A DNA stretch of 5,221 bases from Candidatus Acetothermia bacterium. Its GTDB lineage: Bacteria; Bipolaricaulota; Bipolaricaulia; Bipolaricaulales; Bipolaricaulaceae. The translations under genes and the position numbers were made by a program. The DNA is taken from positions 1 through 5,221 of the forward strand of contig PUMC01000071.1 of NCBI GenBank assembly GCA_003552425.1. Reading direction: 5' to 3'. Shown here one piece after another: positions 1 to 5,221 of this stretch. Every line of letters starts with the position of its first letter. The first letter of the stretch is position 1. The notes beneath the pieces were generated by a model. The model was not told the origin of the DNA. It ran no database searches and worked only from the letters and a program-made list of their open reading frames with translations.

Positions 1-10
1 GGCCTTTGCC

Positions 11-42
11 TTTGCCACCCCGACGGAAGTCGGGGTCCGGAA
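11..42 (+). repeat. REP-like palindrome, copy 1
   Basis: A perfect inverted repeat with 8-base arms (17-24 ACCCCGAC and 29-36 GTCGGGGT) closes a GGAA loop at 25-28. It is preceded by CC and followed by CCGGAA. The same plan (CC, 8-base arm, GGAA, 8-base arm, CC[A/G]GAA) appears at 4917-4944, so the two belong to one family. As plus-strand RNA the loop would be a GNRA tetraloop. It lies 130 bases past the hsdR stop. No T-run follows on either strand, so I do not call it an intrinsic terminator. It is most likely a dispersed extragenic element. Confidence 0.7.
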
Positions 43-166
43 TGCGGAGCTTTGGCCGGCGTTCGTCCTTGCTGCGCACTATGTCGTGATAGCATGAAGA
101 GGAGTGCCGGCTCTTCGTATCTGTTCATTGGAAGTTGTCCAGCTCGGTGATATGCGTCTCCCGGGG

Positions 167-3322
<3,156 letters not shown>

Positions 3323-3372
3323 TGCTCGCTGTTGCTCATCACACCCTGGTTCAAATAGCTCGACTTAGGGTG

Positions 3373-3381
3373 ATCATATCA
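3373..3381 (-). promoter_or_regulatory. Possible hsdR promoter (extended -10)
   Basis: Reading the minus strand, TGATATGAT contains TATGAT (five of six matches to TATAAT) with an upstream TG in the extended -10 position. This would start transcription about 44 bases before the hsdR ATG. I found no good -35 at the usual distance, and transcription from upstream genes could also supply hsdR, so this is tentative. It lies just left of the divergent plus-strand RNA promoter at 3390-3418. Confidence 0.3.
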
Positions 3382-3389
3382 TACCCGAA

Positions 3390-3418
3390 TAGACAAGGAT
3401 ACCCGACCTTGTTATAGT
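3390..3418 (+). promoter_or_regulatory. Sigma-70-like promoter for small RNA copy A
   Basis: TAGACA (3390-3395) and TATAGT (3413-3418) are each five-of-six matches to the -35 and -10 consensus, separated by exactly 17 bases. The predicted start, seven bases past the -10, is 3425, which is precisely where homology with copy B begins. The copy B promoter has the same offset (35 bases from the start of the -35 to the start of the repeat). The spacers match at only 6 of 17 positions, so the hexamers look selectively kept rather than copied along. Confidence 0.65.
3393..3412. promoter_or_regulatory. Inverted repeat inside promoter A (possible operator)
   Basis: ACAAGG (3393-3398) and CCTTGT (3407-3412) form a perfect 6-base inverted repeat with an 8-base centre. 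It overlaps the 3' half of the -35 and abuts the -10 of the copy A promoter, a position where a dimeric repressor would block RNA polymerase. The copy B promoter lacks it. A 6-base repeat can arise by chance, so this is a candidate only. Confidence 0.3.
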
Positions 3419-3424
3419 AGAAGT

Positions 3425-3490
3425 AGCTCATCTGCCACGTGTAGAAGGAGTAACGATGCCGTCCTGAACCGGGCGGCGTCAGTTATTTAT
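3425..3490 (+). ncRNA. Candidate structured small RNA, copy A (DUF3800-associated)
   Basis: The predicted RNA is about 66 nt, beginning AGCTC at 3425. Hairpin 1 pairs 3431-3435 (TCTGC) with 3441-3445 (GTAGA), with a 5-base loop and one G-U pair. A nine-base linker AGGAGTAAC (3446-3454) follows. Hairpin 2 pairs 3455-3464 with 3471-3480 over ten pairs, closing a 6-base loop, and is followed by AGTTATTTAT, a weak T-rich tail that may act as terminator. In the 41 ungapped bases it differs from copy B by five transitions. The two in stems remain G-U pairs only in plus-strand RNA, which fixes the likely strand. The linker resembles a Shine-Dalgarno sequence. The 3' tail overlaps the end of the convergent 160-residue gene. 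Several candidate RNA motifs named DUF3800-I and so on have been published as neighbours of DUF3800 genes. I cannot tell whether this matches one of them. No known function. Confidence 0.65.
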
Positions 3491-3965
3491 GCCACTCCAG
3501 GTACTCCTTCATCAGTTTCTTTCTGGTATGCGACCACGAAACCGGGTAGGCGGTCCACAGCACGACGTAGCCCTTTCTGACCGCCAGTACCACTACATAA
3601 TCGCTATCGTATAGCCAGAGGACTATCCTCTTCTCTTTGCCTCTCTTGTTCTGCCAGTACCTCACTGCCGAGTCGGTATCATGTTCGATAACCGGACGCG
3701 GCCAGCGTATCCTTTCGCACCTGCGGAGATCTGGCGTGCGCTGCTCCTCTTCTGGTCCTTCGGATATGATATGCCAGAAAGTGGCCTCTTTGTTATCGAG
3801 CAATGGATGGCGCTTGATCTGGACGGGATGCTCACCGAAGAGAGGTCTCGATTCTACGAAGTCCTTGCAGAAATGGGAGTAGATCGCAGCAACATAGTCC
3901 TGCCAGGTACCGCCAAAGTCCTCAAGACACACCAGTGGCGGCAGCCAGATGGGAACGGTCGTCAT
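3483..3965 (-). CDS. 160-residue protein coupled to DUF3800, possible BECR-like RNase
   Basis: I do not recognise a named family. The chosen ATG at 3965 overlaps the upstream TGA as ATGA and has GAGAGG five bases before it. An earlier in-frame ATG at 4118 would lie wholly inside the DUF3800 gene and give an unconvincing N terminus. The 160 residues are soluble, with no signal peptide or membrane segment. Notable clusters are KRHP (51-54), KEATFWH (59-65), PDLRRCERIRWPRP (78-91), a hydrophobic strand RIVLWL (113-118), DYVVVLAVRKGY (122-133) and LWTAY (136-140), with a basic C terminus. Two histidines (H53, H65), several arginines and lysines, and alternating strands ending in TAY recall small BECR/RelE/colicin-like RNases. 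That is inference from pattern, not an identified domain. Its stop lies three bases from the end of hairpin 2 of small RNA copy A. Coupling to DUF3800 suggests the two products are made in fixed ratio. Confidence 0.85.
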   Translation of the reverse strand: MTTVPIWLPPLVCLEDFGGTWQDYVAAIYSHFCKDFVESRPLFGEHPVQIKRHPLLDNKEATFWHIISEGPEEEQRTPDLRRCERIRWPRPVIEHDTDSAVRYWQNKRGKEKRIVLWLYDSDYVVVLAVRKGYVVLWTAYPVSWSHTRKKLMKEYLEWHK

Positions 3966-4672
3966 GTCTGCCTCTCGGATGCCTGCCATACAAAGAGATT
4001 GGTCTTGTCTTCGCGTAGCAGGTTGGTCTTTGTCAGCTCGTAGCCTGACCGCTGCCTCATTCGCTGCACCAGGGCCAGCTTGGCTGCGTTCCCGGCGAGG
4101 CCCCGGTTTGCATAACACACAGCACCGGCAAGGAGATCAGCAAGCTGCAGAGGCGTTGCTTCATGAGAACGCACGGTCTGGACCCGCTCTATGATCTTCC
4201 GATCGAAGTCATAGAGGTTATTGCAGAGCACGTCATGCAGTTTGCGTATCTTCTCGGCACTGCGGGTGTCTTTGATGTCCAGATAGACTCTGTACCTGGC
4301 GTGGGGCTCGAAGATGACCTTCATCATGTCGAAGTACATCTTGTAGTACCAGGTATCGTGATCTTGAGCGTACTGGTCATGGCGGAGCTTGCTCTTGTCC
4401 GGCACAATGAGCGCACGGAAATGCAGGTCGCCGTTATCGAAGAAGTAGTCGAGTAGTTCGAGGTAGAATGCTGTCTTGGCCGGCGATACTTTGGTCCATT
4501 TGATCTCGAAGTCTGGGGGAAGGTCATGGCGGGCCTTGATTTCCCGGACTTGTAAGGAGACTTCCCGGGCGATTGTGCTCGGGCAATAGACCGCCCCCAG
4601 CACCATTACCGGCTGGCCATCATTCTCCAGATGGCAGCTCTCATCGCAGTATACGTTATACGTCATACTCAT
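3962..4672 (-). CDS. DUF3800 domain protein (RNase H-like fold)
   Basis: This is a 236-residue DUF3800 protein, near the usual length. The N-terminal strand carries YCDES (8-12, acidic D10 and E11), followed by the strand VMVLGAVYC (22-30). FEIKW is at 55-59. A central strand has YLDIKD (130-135). The C-terminal signature SHEATPLQLADLLAGAV is at 169-185, including D179. These spaced acidic residues are the family pattern, thought to form an RNase H-like metal site. The biological role is not established, though members are common in accessory and defence regions. The ATG at 4672 is preferred because AAGG lies six bases upstream; the ATG at 4666 is too far from it. The TGA overlaps the next gene's ATG. 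The gene is flanked by two plus-strand small RNA units, and promoter B (4696-4724) points away from it. I found no convincing minus-strand promoter. GC is visibly lower than in hsdR. Confidence 0.93.
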   Translation of the reverse strand: MSMTYNVYCDESCHLENDGQPVMVLGAVYCPSTIAREVSLQVREIKARHDLPPDFEIKWTKVSPAKTAFYLELLDYFFDNGDLHFRALIVPDKSKLRHDQYAQDHDTWYYKMYFDMMKVIFEPHARYRVYLDIKDTRSAEKIRKLHDVLCNNLYDFDRKIIERVQTVRSHEATPLQLADLLAGAVCYANRGLAGNAAKLALVQRMRQRSGYELTKTNLLREDKTNLFVWQASERQT

Positions 4673-4695
4673 TACTCGCCTTCGTACTCAGGCTA

Positions 4696-4724
4696 TTGAC
4701 AGGGTGCCACTTAGTTTCTATTCT
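4696..4724 (+). promoter_or_regulatory. Sigma-70-like promoter for small RNA copy B
   Basis: A perfect TTGACA (4696-4701) lies 17 bases before TATTCT (4719-4724, four of six matches to TATAAT). The expected start, seven bases past the -10, is 4731, exactly the first base of homology with copy A. The geometry is identical to that at 3390-3418. The promoter is divergent from the DUF3800 gene, whose ATG is 24 bases to its left, so the two could interfere with each other. Confidence 0.65.
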
Positions 4725-4730
4725 CAAACC

Positions 4731-4795
4731 AGCTCGTCTGCCATGCGCAGAAGGAGTAACGACGCCGTCCTCCCGGGCGGCGTCAGTCAATTTAG
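4731..4795 (+). ncRNA. Candidate structured small RNA, copy B (DUF3800-associated)
   Basis: This is a paralogue of copy A, about 65 nt. Hairpin 1 pairs TCTGC (4737-4741) with GCAGA (4747-4751) perfectly, with loop CATGC. The linker AGGAGTAAC (4752-4760) is identical to copy A. Hairpin 2 pairs 4761-4770 with 4775-4784, ten pairs including one G-U, closing a TCCC loop two bases shorter than in copy A. The tail AGTCAATTTAG gives only a weak terminator run. Unlike copy A there is no ATG after the linker (ACG instead), so a translated leader is not a shared feature. It lies just upstream of the DUF3800 gene but on the opposite strand. Any action on the protein genes would therefore be in trans, by promoter interference, or by pairing with a longer minus-strand leader. 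Function unknown. Confidence 0.65.
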
Positions 4796-4881
4796 CATGC
4801 TTCCCGCTTGGCCTCCGTTACTCTTGAGCTCGCTACGAGAACGCTTTTGTTGGACCAAACAGGCCCGGTTAGTCCATTGCA

Positions 4882-4901
4882 ATTCGCTTGGTTCAGCGAA
4901 T
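4882..4901. repeat. Short inverted repeat, 7-base arms
   Basis: ATTCGCT (4882-4888) and AGCGAAT (4895-4901) are perfect complements around a 6-base centre. No T-run follows on either strand, so terminator function is not supported. It could be a protein-binding site or chance. Confidence 0.4.
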
Positions 4902-4914
4902 AACGCCCCTTCGT

Positions 4915-4944
4915 CACCATTCCGGCGGAAGCCGGAATCCAGAA
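4915..4944 (+). repeat. REP-like palindrome, copy 2
   Basis: The 8-base arms ATTCCGGC (4919-4926) and GCCGGAAT (4931-4938) close a GGAA loop, preceded by CACC and followed by CCAGAA. This form is very common as a dispersed intergenic palindrome in Proteobacteria and other GC-rich bacteria. Copy 1 at 17-36 has the same layout and orientation. The three arm positions that differ between the copies are changed in both arms, so pairing is kept. Confidence 0.85.
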
Positions 4945-5053
4945 GATTTCCACTTCCGCCCGGGGGGAGAAGCGGCGTGGCATCAGCAGTCGTTGACAGC
5001 ACGTCAGTCTTCTCATGGTTGCTGTTGCACGCCGGCAGGCAGCATTAGGGATT

Positions 5054-5221
5054 TCAACGAAAATGCTCCGGGATGTACATATGGGTCTCGCTGGGCGCCA
5101 ATTCCATTGAGGTGTTGCCACTACGTACATAGAACCGCTCAACTGGCTGCCCGTTCTTGTCCCTGGTCTTCAAGAAAACAGGGGTCTTGGCGGGCTTGAT
5201 ATCGATCTGGCAAATCTCCAC
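5054..5221 (-). CDS. C-terminal end of an AlbA_2/Schlafen-like ATP-binding protein (partial)
   Basis: An open frame enters from the right edge and stops with TGA at 5056-5054, giving the last 55 residues. It contains KTPVFLK (residues 12-18 of the fragment), then ERFYVRSGNTSMEL (28-41) and a short tail with YIPEHF. The order PVFLK, then FYVRsGN(T/S)s.eL, then YI..HF is the typical C-terminal end of AlbA_2 domain proteins (putative ATP- or nucleic-acid-binding regulators) often found among accessory genes of type I RM loci. The catalytic or binding N-terminal part is outside the window, so role and length cannot be judged. If correct, it suggests hsdM and hsdS lie further right. The next gene is 381 bases away, so it is probably not in a tight operon with DUF3800. 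Confidence 0.65.
   Translation of the reverse strand: MEICQIDIKPAKTPVFLKTRDKNGQPVERFYVRSGNTSMELAPSETHMYIPEHFR

Larger units (their letters stand above)
4673..5053. other. 381-base non-coding stretch with small RNA B and REP copy
   Basis: No believable protein gene lies here. It contains promoter B and small RNA copy B (4696-4795), a 7-base inverted repeat (4882-4901) and the second REP-like palindrome (4919-4938). Open frames crossing the palindrome on the minus strand read WIPASAG or LDSGFRRNG. These are familiar artefact translations of this kind of element, not proteins. From about 4945 to 5053 I see no feature other than a weak 6-base inverted repeat around the stop of the next gene. Confidence 0.7.

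Noticed and set aside
1..152. Possible downstream minus-strand gene starting near 133 (NRYEEPALLF)
   Set aside because: It lacks a ribosome site, runs straight through the palindrome at 17-36 and has no recognisable protein pattern before the edge.
3456..3467. Three-codon reading frame (ATG CCG TCC TGA) after the SD-like linker in small RNA copy A
   Set aside because: Copy B has ACG at the same place, so it is not conserved. The ATG also lies inside the hairpin 2 stem. Kept only as part of the linker observation.
3425..4795. Reading the repeated unit as a CRISPR repeat, IS terminal repeat or attachment site
   Set aside because: There are only two copies, 1306 bases apart and in direct orientation. 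There is no transposase, integrase or cas gene between them, and the copies carry promoter geometry and RNA-type substitutions.
4993..5021. Second TTGACA at 4993-4998 as a promoter
   Set aside because: At 17 bases downstream the hexamer is TGGTTG, a poor -10 match, and no gene or RNA unit follows on the plus strand.
5041..5067. Inverted repeat AGCATT/AATGCT around the stop of the partial AlbA_2-like gene as a terminator
   Set aside because: It has only six pairs with a 15-base loop and no T-run on the minus strand.
4787..5142. Minus-strand open frames at 4787-5002 and 4792-5142
   Set aside because: They run through the REP-like palindrome and give the familiar artefact peptides LDSGFRRNG and WIPASAG. 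The second also overlaps the AlbA_2-like gene end in the wrong frame.

Overview
The window is bacterial and looks like part of a type I restriction-modification (RM) island. Every protein gene I can support is on the minus strand. Read in the direction of transcription (right to left), they are: the C-terminal end of an AlbA_2/Schlafen-like ATP-binding protein (5054-5221, running off the edge); a 381-base non-coding stretch; a DUF3800 protein (3962-4672); a 160-residue protein overlapping it by four bases (3483-3965); a 160-base gap; and a complete type I restriction subunit HsdR (167-3322). hsdM and hsdS are not present and would be expected beyond 5221. No gene identifies the species. The GC-rich hsdR and the REP-like palindromes with GGAA loops suit a Proteobacterium or a similar GC-rich environmental lineage, but this is a weak guess.

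The most interesting part is 3390-4797. Two diverged copies of a unit of about 65 bases, in direct orientation on the plus strand (3425-3490 and 4731-4795), flank the DUF3800/160-residue gene pair. Each copy can fold into a 5-bp hairpin, a nine-base single-stranded linker (AGGAGTAAC, identical in both) and a 10-bp GC-rich hairpin. The five substitutions in the ungapped part are all transitions. The two that fall in stems keep pairing as G-U wobbles, and only if the plus strand is the RNA. Homology starts abruptly at 3425 and 4731. In both copies a -35/-10 pair with 17-base spacing sits at exactly the same offset upstream (TAGACA/TATAGT and TTGACA/TATTCT). I read these as two paralogous small-RNA genes, transcribed against all the protein genes and bracketing a DUF3800 module. 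Candidate RNA motifs named after DUF3800 are known from comparative genomics, which supports the association. The system's function is unknown.

The DUF3800 protein has the expected acidic, RNase H-like residues. Its translationally coupled partner is compatible with a small BECR/RelE-like RNase fold, but only by inference. The pair with its RNAs could be a toxin-antitoxin or phage-defence cassette placed among the RM genes. Its lower GC (29/60 in 4201-4260 against 40/60 in 1201-1260 within hsdR) agrees with a separate origin.

The outer parts hold two REP-like palindromes of one family (17-36 and 4919-4938). They share 8-bp arms, a GGAA loop and a common tail, and their arms differ only by paired, compensating changes. 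HsdR keeps the PD-(D/E)xK nuclease and all the main helicase motifs, so it appears intact.
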